Of a stretch of 64,000 bases of DNA, positions 1-9,108 are shown in pieces (position 1 is the stretch's first letter; each line of letters starts with the position of its first letter). The DNA is from JAGNRR01 sp965230665 (lineage in GTDB: Bacteria; Bacteroidota; Bacteroidia; Chitinophagales; Chitinophagaceae). Location: positions 1,984,001-2,048,000 of the forward strand of contig CBDDLM010000004.1 of assembly GCA_965230665.1 (NCBI GenBank). Direction: 5' to 3'. Made by a program: the position numbers and the translations under genes. The notes below the pieces were generated by a model, which saw only the letters and a list, made by a program, of their open reading frames with translations, was not told where the DNA came from and ran no database searches.

Positions 1-2
1 TC

Positions 3-1175
3 GATAACAAGTATATATCTAAATGGTTGGAACGCATAGAACGGTGGAGCTTTGATCATAAAAAAATAATAAGTCTAGTCGCTGGGTTGGTTATAATCGT
101 CTCAGTTGTAGGACTACTTCGCTTAGAACAAAAGGGCCATATTGTAGATGACTTACCAAAGGAAAATCGTATTTATAAAGACCTTAAGTTTTTTGAGAAC
201 GAATTCACCGGTATTATGCCCTTGGAAATTTTGATTGATGCAAAGAAGAAAAATAAGATCACAAGTTTGGGTAGCATGAGTAAAATCAATGAGTTGGTTC
301 AATCGCTAGGTGAAATTACTGAGTTTGGTAAGCCACTCTCTTACATAGAATTACTAAAGTTTGCCAAGCAGGCTTATTACGATGGAGACAGCTTAAACTA
401 TGCTATACCCAATGTATATGATGTTTCCTTTGTTGCACCTTATCTACAAATGAAACCAGATAAGAATCAGGGAGAGATGGGTCAACTGATAAAGTCGTTT
501 GTTGATGAAGATAAAAAATTGGCTAGGATTAGTATCAATATTGCCGATGTAGGATCTAAAAAACTTCCTGAACTTTTGAATGTAGTACGCAAGAACGCAG
601 ATGATATCTTCGATCCAGAAAAATACGATGTTTCATTTACAGGAACCAGTGTCGTTTTTCTGGAGGGAAGTCGTTTTATTATTAATAGTCTTCGAGATAG
701 TATCCTATTGGCTCTTGGGATGATCTTCATATGTATGTTCTTTTTGTTTAAGTCTTGGAGAACAGTTTTAATAGCCTTGGTTGTGAATACAGTACCGCTG
801 GCTATGACTGCCGGAATTATGGGGTGGTTTAATATTCCGCTAAAACCTTCAACAGTGTTAGTCTTTAGTATCGCCTTGGGTATTGCAATTGATGTTACCA
901 TTCGTTTTATTGTAAATTATCGTCAGGACTTGCCGGCGTTCAACTATAATGTTGGAGAAACCGTTCGGCATACTATTCAGGAAACTGGGATCAGCATTTT
1001 ATTTACTTCGTTTATATTGGCAGTAGGCTTTGTCGTCTTCCTTTTTTCTCAATTCGATGGAACCCGTTTCTTAGGTCTACTAACCTCTATGACCTTGTTG
1101 TGGGCTATGATTGCCAACTTAACTTTGTTGCCTATTTTGTTAGCATGGTTTGATAAGCCCAAGCAAATTTCATAG
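3..1175 (+). CDS. RND/MMPL-family exporter, C-terminal part (cut by window edge)
   Basis: The frame is open to the left edge, so this is the distal half of a larger gene; the family normally has about 750-850 residues in two similar halves. What is visible is one transmembrane segment near the start, a periplasmic loop of about 170 residues, then a cluster of five hydrophobic segments. That cluster contains the GIAIDVTIRF stretch, which matches the acidic fourth-helix region of sterol-sensing/MMPL-type RND transporters. Such proteins move hydrophobic substrates across the inner membrane using the proton gradient. The substrate cannot be told from this half. The TTG at 27 is only an internal codon, not a credible start. 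Confidence 0.85.
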   Translation, partial: DNKYISKWLERIERWSFDHKKIISLVAGLVIIVSVVGLLRLEQKGHIVDDLPKENRIYKDLKFFENEFTGIMPLEILIDAKKKNKITSLGSMSKINELVQSLGEITEFGKPLSYIELLKFAKQAYYDGDSLNYAIPNVYDVSFVAPYLQMKPDKNQGEMGQLIKSFVDEDKKLARISINIADVGSKKLPELLNVVRKNADDIFDPEKYDVSFTGTSVVFLEGSRFIINSLRDSILLALGMIFICMFFLFKSWRTVLIALVVNTVPLAMTAGIMGWFNIPLKPSTVLVFSIALGIAIDVTIRFIVNYRQDLPAFNYNVGETVRHTIQETGISILFTSFILAVGFVVFLFSQFDGTRFLGLLTSMTLLWAMIANLTLLPILLAWFDKPKQIS

Positions 1176-1290
1176 CACATTCCTTACCTGCTTATATTGT
1201 ATATAATCTTTATCAATATTCTTTTGAGCTGATAAGTGCAGTTAAGTCCTACCTTTATACTTGTTCGAGGGCTTTTAAAACACTTAGGTT

Positions 1291-1935
1291 ATGAAATATT
1301 TTTTATCAGCATGTTTTTTTCTAATTATTTTTAGTGAGAACGTCTTTAGCCAGAAAGACATGCAGTCCGTTGATATAGTAGTTTTTAGCGATTTGAGTGC
1401 GGCATTGAAACAAGCAGACAAGGTTAAACATCTTGATCTTAGCAACCAACAAATTAAAATAACGGATGAGCAGTTCAAAAAACTATGCAATATTGAAACG
1501 CTTAGCCTAAGGAACAATAATTTGACTGAAGTACCTCATGGAATCATCTACCTAAGCAAGTTGCGATCACTTGATCTTAGTAACAATAATATTGAAACAT
1601 TACCTTGGTATATCAAGAAACTAACCAGTCTTGAAGAAATTTACCTTAACAATGAAGTTAACCTAAACGTTGAACAATCCATAACAGTATTAAACGTACT
1701 CCCAAAATTGCGTTCCTTGCATCTTGAAAATGATCACTTAAGTACCTTTCCTAAGAATATTTTCAAATTAAATTATTTGGAAAATTTGTATCTCAATAAT
1801 AATGATATCAAAAAGTTACCACGTGATATAAAACTACCGAAGAACTTAAAGTATATTGATTTGAAGATGAATAAGATTAGCGAGTTGATTGATAAAGAAA
1901 ACCGATTCGGGAAAGGGATTATTATTAAATTTTAA
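1291..1935 (+). CDS. secreted leucine-rich repeat protein
   Basis: A 214-residue protein with an N-terminal signal peptide (hydrophobic run ending near residue 20 at VFSQ). About six leucine-rich repeats of roughly 23 residues follow, with the LxxLxLxNNxIxxLP pattern. The repeats resemble those of bacterial cell-surface or periplasmic LRR proteins used for protein-protein contact. There is no T9SS sorting domain and no lipobox, so it is probably periplasmic or released. A TACCTTTA element near 1250 is one mismatch from the Bacteroidota -7 consensus. The binding partner is unknown. It is a lone gene between an exporter and a convergent outer-membrane protein gene. Confidence 0.75.
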   Translation: MKYFLSACFFLIIFSENVFSQKDMQSVDIVVFSDLSAALKQADKVKHLDLSNQQIKITDEQFKKLCNIETLSLRNNNLTEVPHGIIYLSKLRSLDLSNNNIETLPWYIKKLTSLEEIYLNNEVNLNVEQSITVLNVLPKLRSLHLENDHLSTFPKNIFKLNYLENLYLNNNDIKKLPRDIKLPKNLKYIDLKMNKISELIDKENRFGKGIIIKF

Positions 1936-1938
1936 TCT

Positions 1939-2715
1939 TTATTTCTTCAATACAAAACTGAGTCCGGTTTTGAAAAAGAAATCCGGATCATTTTGAACAC
2001 CTCGCCCAATTCCTACATCTCCAAGTACCCGATCACTAATATAATATCCTATACTTCCGTAGAAGTTGCGGTTTGTGTTCGCACGCATCTCATTAGGCTT
2101 TGTGGCATAACCAGCATATTCAATATTGGTTAAAAGTCTTTTACCCCACTGTTTTTGAATATAAAAGGCATAAGTATAGTGAAAATAGTCATTCCAGAAA
2201 CTTCCTATATTATATCCGACAACTAACTTCTCATTTATATTATTAGATAGAAGTAATTGTAGATTAGGCTTTACTCTTGGGCTCTTAAAAAGAGAAGATG
2301 CCAGAGGGTGCCATGTTGCTTCAGCCAGTATTGCAATTTGAGGAATCAGCTTTTTTTGCTTCAACACATGTACTTTTGTACCCACCACTGGGGCTTCAAA
2401 ACCACTTAAGTAGTAGTTCGCAGTGTAAGATCCATTATTTCGTGCAAAATAATTCCCGCCACTAATGGCTAATCTAAGTTCGACATTTTTAACTAAGCCA
2501 TATCGCTGTTGAAGTTTAGGAGCTTGTAAATAATATTGATTAAAATAACCTCGTGAAGTTCCTTGATAGAAGAAACCACTTTCTATCTGCCAAATACCTT
2601 TTTTTAGAACCTGAGATGTAGCACCCTGATTGAGTCGTTCAGATTGTAACTGATCTTGAGCAAGAATCGTATGCGCAATGCTGCTTAGTAATATAATGAA
2701 TAAAATATGCCGCAT
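1939..2715 (-). CDS. outer-membrane beta-barrel protein, phenol-degradation MetA-like family
   Basis: About 258 residues from the ATG at 2715. A longer reading from 2763 adds 16 residues without signal character, whereas the internal start gives a clean signal peptide (MRHILFIILL to ILAQ). It is also preceded by a strong GGGAGGT Shine-Dalgarno site. The mature part starts with a glutamine-rich segment followed by alternating hydrophobic strands (GIWQIESGFFY, VELRLAISGG, VGYNIGSF). It ends in a strand with F three residues from the end (SFVLKK). This resembles the Pfam 'MetA-pathway of phenol degradation' barrel family, common and of unclear transport role in Bacteroidota. It converges with the LRR gene at a 3-base gap. 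Confidence 0.65.
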   Translation of the reverse strand: MRHILFIILLSSIAHTILAQDQLQSERLNQGATSQVLKKGIWQIESGFFYQGTSRGYFNQYYLQAPKLQQRYGLVKNVELRLAISGGNYFARNNGSYTANYYLSGFEAPVVGTKVHVLKQKKLIPQIAILAEATWHPLASSLFKSPRVKPNLQLLLSNNINEKLVVGYNIGSFWNDYFHYTYAFYIQKQWGKRLLTNIEYAGYATKPNEMRANTNRNFYGSIGYYISDRVLGDVGIGRGVQNDPDFFFKTGLSFVLKK

Positions 2716-2730
2716 GGTACCTCCCAATTT
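2690..2730 (-). promoter_or_regulatory. strong Shine-Dalgarno site deciding a start
   Basis: On the minus strand GGGAGGTACC directly precedes the ATG at 2715. A near-perfect Shine-Dalgarno site at this spacing is rare in Bacteroidota and supports the internal start over the upstream one. Confidence 0.6.
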
Positions 2731-2866
2731 TGAGGGTATACGAATATACGAAGAGCAGCGCAACCTAAGTATGAAGAAACTGTAAAGGTTTCAACTTTTT
2801 TCAGGCCGAAGCGGTTTAGTATTCTTCCGTTAATTTTATTACCTTGTATGAAAATTCACTAAATAA

Positions 2867-3292
2867 ATGAGCTTAACTACTACTATGCCCGAATTGGTTA
2901 TAATAGGTCGAGTTGCAATTGCAACTTTTATTGGTCTATGCATTGGTTTAGAGCGACACCAAAATGGAAAAATTGCAGGAGTGCGCACATACTCTACAAT
3001 TGCCTTAGGAACTTCTTTGTTGATTTTGTTATCCATGCATTTTTTCTCGAGCGAACAACAAGTCTATATTTTGGCTTCCGTAATAATTGGGTTGGCTGTT
3101 TTATCCTCCAGAATATCGGTCATTGAAAATGATGGTAGACCGGAATTTTCTAATATGGTCGCACTCTGGACTACAGGAGCAATCTCTATCGCGATTTCTT
3201 ATGGCATGTATATTTTGGGAGCAGGTGCAGCATTTATCCTACTGGGTATTTATTTGGTAAAAGATTTTATTGAAGAAAAAGCAAAAAAATAA
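2867..3292 (+). CDS. MgtC/SapB-family membrane protein
   Basis: A 141-residue protein with four hydrophobic segments. It carries the N-terminal MgtC signature: an early arginine, GLCIGLERHQ around residues 22-31, then AGVRTYSTIALG. The family is membrane-embedded and linked to magnesium limitation and virulence in enterobacteria, but its biochemical role is not settled. The cytoplasmic ACT-like C-terminal domain of long MgtC proteins is missing, as in many short SapB-type members. Its stop overlaps the start of the M48 peptidase gene (TAATG), so the two are probably translationally coupled. Confidence 0.8.
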   Translation: MSLTTTMPELVIIGRVAIATFIGLCIGLERHQNGKIAGVRTYSTIALGTSLLILLSMHFFSSEQQVYILASVIIGLAVLSSRISVIENDGRPEFSNMVALWTTGAISIAISYGMYILGAGAAFILLGIYLVKDFIEEKAKK

Positions 3293-4065
3293 TGAGACAG
3301 AAAAGAAAATTTCCAGTTCGCTTACTGATTATGGGAGGGTTTATTCTCTTTTCGGTGGTGTCCTATTATATGAAATCACAGGTGAATCCTGTTACAGGAG
3401 AAAAGCAACGGGTTAGCTTAACCCCTCAGGAGGAAGTTGCTATGGGCTTACAGTCAGCACCGCAGATGGCAGCTCAGTTTGGCGGATTATATCCAGATGA
3501 GAATGTGCAATTAAAGATTCGTTCGATTGGGCAGCGTATTGTAAATAGTACACATGCCAAGCAGTCTCCTTATCAGTTTAATTTTCATGTATTGGCAGAT
3601 GATCGAACCATAAATGCATTCGCCTTACCTGGTGGTCAAATCTTTATTACCGCGGCTATGCTTTCTAAATTAAAATCAGAAGATGAGGTGGCATCGGTCT
3701 TAGGACATGAAATTGCTCATGTTATTCATAGGCATTCTGCAGAGCAAATGGCACAGAAAGGTTTGTTGAATGGTATTGTACAAGGGGTTGCTATGGGAAG
3801 TGGTAACATGAGTGGTGCCGAGATAGCCAATTATGTAGGTCAGATGATGAATATGAAATATGGCCGTGATGATGAACTAGAAAGTGATGAGTACGGAGTT
3901 AAATACTGTCATGAGGCAGGATATGATGCCCGAGCATCATTAGCTGTAATGAAGATACTCGCTGAGGCAAGTGGAGGGTCAAATCGAAGTGAATTTATGA
4001 GTACACACCCCAGTCCAGCAAATCGTATTGAGAAGATTAAAGAGCATCTGGCACGACTAAAGTAA
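3292..4065 (+). CDS. M48-family zinc metallopeptidase
   Basis: A 257-residue protein with an N-terminal membrane anchor or signal (residues 10-27) and the zinc-binding HEIAH motif at residues 139-143. A downstream DELESDEYG segment supplies the third ligand. The layout matches BepA/LoiP (YggG)-like M48 peptidases, which act in periplasmic quality control of outer-membrane proteins. The conserved THPSPANRIEKI region lies near the C-terminus. It lacks the TPR tail of BepA, so it is nearer LoiP in size. It follows the MgtC-like gene with a one-base overlap. Confidence 0.88.
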   Translation: MRQKRKFPVRLLIMGGFILFSVVSYYMKSQVNPVTGEKQRVSLTPQEEVAMGLQSAPQMAAQFGGLYPDENVQLKIRSIGQRIVNSTHAKQSPYQFNFHVLADDRTINAFALPGGQIFITAAMLSKLKSEDEVASVLGHEIAHVIHRHSAEQMAQKGLLNGIVQGVAMGSGNMSGAEIANYVGQMMNMKYGRDDELESDEYGVKYCHEAGYDARASLAVMKILAEASGGSNRSEFMSTHPSPANRIEKIKEHLARLK

Positions 4066-4078
4066 ATCGTGGTAATTT

Positions 4079-5047
4079 TTATTTTGTAAGTTGTTTTGCT
4101 GCTTGGGTGCCATTATTTAGCAGTAATTCCACCGTTTGTTTTTTTAATTTTCTTATTCTGGGTCCAACATCACCATCAGAAATATTGATGAGTTTCACTT
4201 GCTTATAATTGGCTAGCTTTAAGTTTTGTCGACTTTCTTTGGTAAGATTGTATACGGCCTTTATAAAGCTTCCAATCCCTCTTATGTTATTGTAAGGAGC
4301 GATTTTTTTTGTAGCATCATATTTCATCTGTTCAGAACGAACTATTTGGAACCCTAGAATATTTTCTTCTGGGACATCGAAAAGTTCGATGGGCAAATTA
4401 CTGGTAATGCCCGCATCAACACAAAGGTCATAACGTCCAGATCGAGGTTTTTCAAAAAGGCGTTGTCCAGTGGCGTTAATAATAACGGGTTTAAAGTAGT
4501 ACGGTATAGACATGCTAATCCTTACGGCTGTAGCAATTTGCATATTCGGGTATGTTTTATAATTAAAATTGATACTTCGTTGGTTATTTATAGAAGCACC
4601 CATAATGTATAAATCTTTATAACGTTGGTTATCATGAAGGTCCTTGAACGTGATATTCGGGTTCTGTGTTTTGGTTTTGATCAGTTTTCGGATCCATTTT
4701 TCGAAAGCATCTCCTTTATACCAGCCATAATATTTAGTAATATTTCGAAGGCCACTGAATAACGGTATCCTGTTATCATTAAATTTTCTGAAATTAAGCG
4801 TTTGCAATTCGGTTTCCATTTCTTCGGGTGTAAACCCTAAGGAAAGAAGACAAGCCGTAATTGACCCTGCACTTGTTCCACCGACCACTTCTAAAGAATC
4901 TAAATAATGTTTCTTGTCTAATTCCTTAATGGCCCCAACATATGCGATCCCTCGAATCCCAGCTCCTTCAAAAACCCAATGTGTATAGGTGGCTTTCGCC
5001 TCAATAAAAAAAAGTAATATCAAAAGACTGAGTATTAGATTTTTCAT
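4079..5047 (-). CDS. patatin-like phospholipase, short secreted form
   Basis: A 322-residue protein with a signal peptide (to about residue 19) and the patatin fold signatures. These are the oxyanion-hole GAGIRG near residue 28, the nucleophile elbow GGTSAG with Ser59, and the DAG catalytic aspartate near residue 211. It should hydrolyse acyl ester bonds of lipids in the periplasm or outside. Many Bacteroidota patatins carry a C-terminal Omp85-type barrel and exceed 700 residues; this one has only the catalytic domain. An exact TATTTTTG element ends four bases before the ATG, which fixes the start and implies a leaderless transcript. Confidence 0.88.
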   Translation of the reverse strand: MKNLILSLLILLFFIEAKATYTHWVFEGAGIRGIAYVGAIKELDKKHYLDSLEVVGGTSAGSITACLLSLGFTPEEMETELQTLNFRKFNDNRIPLFSGLRNITKYYGWYKGDAFEKWIRKLIKTKTQNPNITFKDLHDNQRYKDLYIMGASINNQRSINFNYKTYPNMQIATAVRISMSIPYYFKPVIINATGQRLFEKPRSGRYDLCVDAGITSNLPIELFDVPEENILGFQIVRSEQMKYDATKKIAPYNNIRGIGSFIKAVYNLTKESRQNLKLANYKQVKLINISDGDVGPRIRKLKKQTVELLLNNGTQAAKQLTK

Positions 5048-5051
5048 AAGA

Positions 5052-5059
5052 CAAAAATA
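5052..5059 (-). promoter_or_regulatory. -7 element TATTTTTG of the patatin gene
   Basis: An exact match to the Bacteroidota TAnnTTTG consensus. Four bases separate it from the patatin ATG. Confidence 0.55.
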
Positions 5060-5205
5060 GAAGTAGCATCAATGCTGGAATGCCTCTCTATGTTAATTAT
5101 AGAGGTGTTCTTGATTATTTACCATAGCACGATGTCTAAAAAACCAAGCGAAATGCTCTTTGCGCAGATAAATTATGTTAATTTAACGCTTTCAAATAAA
5201 ATTAT

Positions 5206-6744
5206 ATGAGTCAAGAACCAATACTAGAAGAACACAAGGACGATCAATGGCCAGAGCAAGCAAGTGGGCATCCTAAAGGTCTGATGACCCTATTCTTTTC
5301 GGAAATGTGGGAGCGTTTCTGTTATTATGGGATGCGTACCTTATTGACCCTTTATTTAGTAAAGTCATTAATGCAAGGTGATGCGGAAGCATCTCTAATT
5401 TATGGTGGATATACGGCTTTGGTTTATGCAGCACCTATTCTGGGTGGACGTATGGCTGATAAATATCTAGGTTATCGGTATGCAGTACTTTTTGGTGCGA
5501 TTATGATGGCGATAGGAGAGTTTCTTATTTTGGGAGGTACTGAGTCTATGCTTTTAATAGGTATGGGTGCCTTGATTGTAGGAAACGGTTATTTCAAGGC
5601 AAATATTTCTACTATTGTTGGTAAGCTCTATAAAGATGGTGATCCCAGACGAGATTCTGGTTTTACTATTTTCTATATCGGTATTAATATTGGTGCTTTT
5701 TTAGCAACGACAGTTGTTGCTTATGTTGGTGAAACATATGGGTTTAAATATGGTTTTGGGTTAGCTGGTCTTGGAATGCTCGCAGGATTTTTAATTTTCT
5801 GGTTGGGGAGAAAGAATTTCTCGCGTGCACCAGGTGTCGATATTCATGAGGCCGGTCTGAAGAAAGCGTTCGGTCCTTTAAACTGGGTGCAAACAATTAC
5901 TTTAGGTTCCTTGCTTTTAATTCCTTTGTGTTACGTTTTAATAAAATTGAGCACCGTTCTCGGAATATTACTTTTAGGCCTTTTTGTATTGATTTGTGCT
6001 CAACTTATCATGGCTGGTGTAAAGGCAGATTCTGAGATGTTAGCTGAGAGTGGCGGTAAATCTCCCGTATGGAAAGATAGAATGATTGCATTAGTGATCT
6101 TAATGTTAGTCAATATTGTTTTTTGGGCTTGTTTCGAGCAGGCAGGAACTTCGCTAACCTTGTTTGCCGATAAAAATGTAGATAGAATGATAGGGGGGTG
6201 GGAAATGCCAGCTTCTATGACACAGTTTTTTAATCCATTGTTTATTGTAATTTTTGGTTCACTTTTCTCAGTATTGTGGGTCAAACTCTCTAAGATCGGT
6301 AAGAATCCTAGTATCCCAGTAAAGTTTGGATTGGCTTTCTTCCAGATTGCCGCTGGTTTTTTGGTTACAAAAGCGATGCTTCCGTTTGTAAATGAGGCCT
6401 TTCAGGTTCCTTTAATTACGGTTGTATTATTATACTTATTACATACTACAGGTGAGTTGTTTATTTCACCAATAGGTCTTTCAATGGTTACTAAAATGGC
6501 TCCTAAAAATATTGCCGGTACAGCAATGGGGGCTTGGTTCTTGAGCTTTGCAATGGCTAATTATCTTGGGGGGATCATTGCTTCGATGACAGGTGGACAC
6601 GGAGGCGAAGTGCTATCCGCAGCCGATGGATTAGCAAAATATACCGATGTCTTTGCCGTATTGGCCTATGTCCTACTTGGAATTGGTGCATTAGTAATTA
6701 TTATGAACAAACCAATCAAGAAGTTGATGCACGGCGTTGAATAG
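5206..6744 (+). CDS. POT/PTR2-family proton-coupled oligopeptide transporter
   Basis: A 512-residue polytopic inner-membrane protein with 12-14 hydrophobic segments. The POT N-terminal signature is present (GHPKGLMTLFFSEMWERFCYYG, where ExxERFxYYG carries proton-coupling residues). The second signature, around GNGYFKANISTIVGKLY, is also clear. It imports di- and tripeptides with protons, which fits a proteolytic heterotroph. It is a single-gene unit ending in a strong terminator. Confidence 0.93.
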   Translation: MSQEPILEEHKDDQWPEQASGHPKGLMTLFFSEMWERFCYYGMRTLLTLYLVKSLMQGDAEASLIYGGYTALVYAAPILGGRMADKYLGYRYAVLFGAIMMAIGEFLILGGTESMLLIGMGALIVGNGYFKANISTIVGKLYKDGDPRRDSGFTIFYIGINIGAFLATTVVAYVGETYGFKYGFGLAGLGMLAGFLIFWLGRKNFSRAPGVDIHEAGLKKAFGPLNWVQTITLGSLLLIPLCYVLIKLSTVLGILLLGLFVLICAQLIMAGVKADSEMLAESGGKSPVWKDRMIALVILMLVNIVFWACFEQAGTSLTLFADKNVDRMIGGWEMPASMTQFFNPLFIVIFGSLFSVLWVKLSKIGKNPSIPVKFGLAFFQIAAGFLVTKAMLPFVNEAFQVPLITVVLLYLLHTTGELFISPIGLSMVTKMAPKNIAGTAMGAWFLSFAMANYLGGIIASMTGGHGGEVLSAADGLAKYTDVFAVLAYVLLGIGALVIIMNKPIKKLMHGVE

Positions 6745-6763
6745 AATTATTTCTGAACAAAGG

Positions 6764-6793
6764 AAAGCCTCGAACTTATTCGAGGCTTTTTTT
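6764..6793 (+). terminator. intrinsic terminator after the peptide transporter
   Basis: An 11-bp perfect stem (AAAGCCTCGAA with TTCGAGGCTTT), a CTTA loop and a run of T. It isolates the transporter gene from glyS. Confidence 0.9.
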
Positions 6794-6825
6794 ATAGATT
6801 CCAATGCATTTGTATTTCAAATATT

Positions 6826-6833
6826 TACTTTTG
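6826..6833 (+). promoter_or_regulatory. -7 element TACTTTTG of glyS
   Basis: An exact TAnnTTTG match, seven bases before the glyS ATG and after the upstream terminator. Confidence 0.6.
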
Positions 6834-6840
6834 CCGCACT

Positions 6841-8298
6841 ATGGCGGAAACGAATAAGTGGCAATCTTTAATAGCGCATTGCAAGGAATACGGTTTTATT
6901 TTTCAATCCAGTGAGATATATGATGGGTTACAAGCCGTATACGACTATGGTCCTTGGGGAGTAGAACTAAAGAAGAATATCAGAGAGTGGTGGTGGAAAA
7001 CCATGGTGTATCAAAACCAAAATATTGTGGGTATTGACGCTTCGATTTTCATGCATCCAACAACTTGGAAAGCCAGTGGGCATGTTGATAGCTTCTCTGA
7101 TCCCTTAATTGATAATAAGGATAGTAAAAAGCGTTATCGTGTAGACCATTTGCTAGAACAAAGAGCAGATGAACTTGTAGCCGCAGGTGAAAAGGAAAAG
7201 GCTAACAATCTACTTGCTGAAATGGAAACGCTATTAGAGGCAGATGACTTTGAGGCTTTAAAAAAACTCATAGAAAATTACGAGATTAAATGTCCCGTTA
7301 GTGAGACATCTAATTGGACCGATATCAGACAGTTCAACTTAATGTTTGGAACACAGGTAGGCTCCGTTGCCGAGGATTCTAATGAGATCTACCTACGTCC
7401 TGAAACAGCACAAGGGATCTTTGTAAATTTCTTAAACGTGCAAAAGACGGCACGTCAAAAAATTCCTTTTGGAATTGCCCAAACGGGTAAGGCATTCCGG
7501 AATGAAATTGTGGCTCGTCAGTTTATTTTTAGAATGCGCGAGTTTGAGCAAATGGAAATGCAGTTTTTTGTTCGCCCTGGAACTCAAAAGGAGTGGTACG
7601 AATATTGGAAAGAAAAAAGAAATCAATGGCATAGAGATTTAGGTATACCGGCTGAAAAGTCTCGTTTCCACGATCATGTCAAATTAGCGCATTATGCAGA
7701 TGCCGCTTGTGATATTGAGTATGAGTTTCCATTTGGATTTAAGGAAGTCGAAGGAATCCATTCGCGCACAGATTTTGATTTAAAGCAGCATCAGGAGTTT
7801 AGTAAAAAGAAACAACAATATTTCGATAACGACATTGACCCGGAGACGGGCAAACCTTTTGGCAATTACATTCCTTACGTCATAGAAACATCGATCGGTT
7901 TAGACAGAACAGTTCTTATGGTATTAAGCGAAGCATATGCGGAAGAAGATCTGAGTACAGAAGAAAAGAAAGATAGTCGAAAAGTATTACGTATTCCAGC
8001 CAAGTTAGCGCCTATTAAACTGGCGATCCTTCCGTTAATAAAGAAAAAAGGTCTCCCTGAAAAGGCAAAAGAGCTTTTGGCGGAATGTCAAGAAGAATTT
8101 AACTGTTTTTATGAAGAAAAAAATGCAATTGGTAAACGCTACAGAATTCAAGATGCTTTAGGAACTCCGTTTTGTGTGACGATTGATTTTGACACTTTAG
8201 AGGACAATACCGTAACGATTCGTCACCGAGATTCAATGAAACAAGAACGCATCCCGATGAGTGCCGTGAAGGATTTGGTAAAGAATGGATTAAAATAG
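6841..8298 (+). CDS. glyS: glycyl-tRNA synthetase, class II homodimeric type
   Basis: A 485-residue cytoplasmic enzyme charging tRNA-Gly with glycine. It is the single-chain alpha2 form rather than the alpha2beta2 GlyQ/GlyS pair. Seen in the sequence are an N-terminal GlyRS signature (YDYGPWGVELKKN), a class II motif 2 region (FRNEI...FRMREFEQMEMQFF), and an EFPFGFKEVEGIHSRTDFDL segment. Motif 3 follows (SIGLDRTVL), then a C-terminal anticodon-binding domain from about residue 390. The length is normal. The transcript appears to start within a few bases of the ATG. Confidence 0.96.
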   Translation: MAETNKWQSLIAHCKEYGFIFQSSEIYDGLQAVYDYGPWGVELKKNIREWWWKTMVYQNQNIVGIDASIFMHPTTWKASGHVDSFSDPLIDNKDSKKRYRVDHLLEQRADELVAAGEKEKANNLLAEMETLLEADDFEALKKLIENYEIKCPVSETSNWTDIRQFNLMFGTQVGSVAEDSNEIYLRPETAQGIFVNFLNVQKTARQKIPFGIAQTGKAFRNEIVARQFIFRMREFEQMEMQFFVRPGTQKEWYEYWKEKRNQWHRDLGIPAEKSRFHDHVKLAHYADAACDIEYEFPFGFKEVEGIHSRTDFDLKQHQEFSKKKQQYFDNDIDPETGKPFGNYIPYVIETSIGLDRTVLMVLSEAYAEEDLSTEEKKDSRKVLRIPAKLAPIKLAILPLIKKKGLPEKAKELLAECQEEFNCFYEEKNAIGKRYRIQDALGTPFCVTIDFDTLEDNTVTIRHRDSMKQERIPMSAVKDLVKNGLK

Positions 8299-8301
8299 GA
8301 T

Positions 8302-8321
8302 AGTAAACTCTTTAGTTTACT
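8302..8321. other. perfect hairpin between glyS and the small ORF
   Basis: An 8-bp perfect inverted repeat (AGTAAACT and AGTTTACT) around a CTTT loop just after the glyS stop. Only two T follow, so termination would be weak. It may instead protect the 3' end or be an attenuation point before the 45-residue ORF. Confidence 0.45.
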
Positions 8322-8336
8322 TGCGTCAATTTATTT

Positions 8337-8474
8337 ATGATAAAGTCTCGGAAATCAAAAATGATTATAGCTATCTTGCTGTTAAGTTTGGTTGTTCTGT
8401 TTACCTTTTTGATTGAACCTTGTTGGAATGATGGTCAGCTTGGGTTCCGATTAGCAGAATATTCTAGCAAATAA
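8337..8474 (+). CDS. small single-span membrane protein, 45 residues
   Basis: The reading frame runs from the ATG at 8337 to TAA at 8474 and fills the space between glyS and pyrE exactly; the last base abuts the pyrE stop. The product has a basic start (MIKSRKSK), one strong hydrophobic helix of about 18 residues (MIIAILLLSLVVLFTFLI) and a short polar tail with a single cysteine. A basic N-terminus plus one helix is the usual shape of bacterial small membrane proteins. No family is recognised. It may be read from glyS transcripts. Confidence 0.5.
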   Translation: MIKSRKSKMIIAILLLSLVVLFTFLIEPCWNDGQLGFRLAEYSSK

Positions 8475-9104
8475 TTATTTGCCCCATTCGCTTGGTTGCT
8501 CTCTCCATGTTTGTAATACTTCCATGTCGCTAGCTTCAATTACTTTTTGTGTTAGAGCCACTTCTAACAAAGCGTTATAATTACTAAGACTGTGCATTGG
8601 AATTTGTTCTTTCTCAAAAAGCTCTTTGGAAATATCAAAACCATAATTGAATACAGAGCAGAGACCTTCAATTTGAGCACCAGCTTCACGCAGAGCAACA
8701 ATAGCTTCCATACTACTTTTTCCTGTGGAGATAAGATCTTCAATGACCAGCACTTTTTTACCCGCCTCAAGATGCCCCTCTATTTGATTTCCCATGCCAT
8801 GAGCCTTAGGCTTTGAACGGACATAAACGAATGGCATTTTTAATAAATCTGCTACTAAAGCACCATGTGGAATTCCAGCAGTAGCAACACCTGCGATCAC
8901 TTCAGCTTCAGGAAACTCCGTAAAAACCATATTGGATAGCTCACTTTTTACAAAATCACGTATATGGGGGTATGAAAGAATTTTACGGTTGTCACAGTAA
9001 ATAGGACTTTTCCAACCACTGGCCCAAGTAAATGGATGTTGAGGTTGTAGTTTTACTGCTTTAATTTGTAATAATTTCTCGGCTATACGTTGTTCTCTTT
9101 GCAC
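8475..9104 (-). CDS. pyrE: orotate phosphoribosyltransferase
   Basis: A 209-residue enzyme of de novo pyrimidine synthesis joining orotate to PRPP to give OMP. Clear signatures are FTWASGWKSPIYCDNR near the N-terminus and the PRPP-binding loop VLVIEDLISTGKSS around residue 120. The start is a GTG at 9104, which gives the expected distance to the FTWASGWKS block. A TAGGTTTG element ends four bases before this GTG, so the mRNA probably begins at or next to the start codon. It is divergent from the NUDIX gene, with 29 bases between starts. Confidence 0.95.
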   Translation of the reverse strand: MQREQRIAEKLLQIKAVKLQPQHPFTWASGWKSPIYCDNRKILSYPHIRDFVKSELSNMVFTEFPEAEVIAGVATAGIPHGALVADLLKMPFVYVRSKPKAHGMGNQIEGHLEAGKKVLVIEDLISTGKSSMEAIVALREAGAQIEGLCSVFNYGFDISKELFEKEQIPMHSLSNYNALLEVALTQKVIEASDMEVLQTWREQPSEWGK

Positions 9105-9108
9105 AGCG

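Noticed and set aside
482..901. 139-codon open frame on the minus strand
   Set aside because: It is antisense to the conserved membrane helices of the exporter gene and its product has no domain features.
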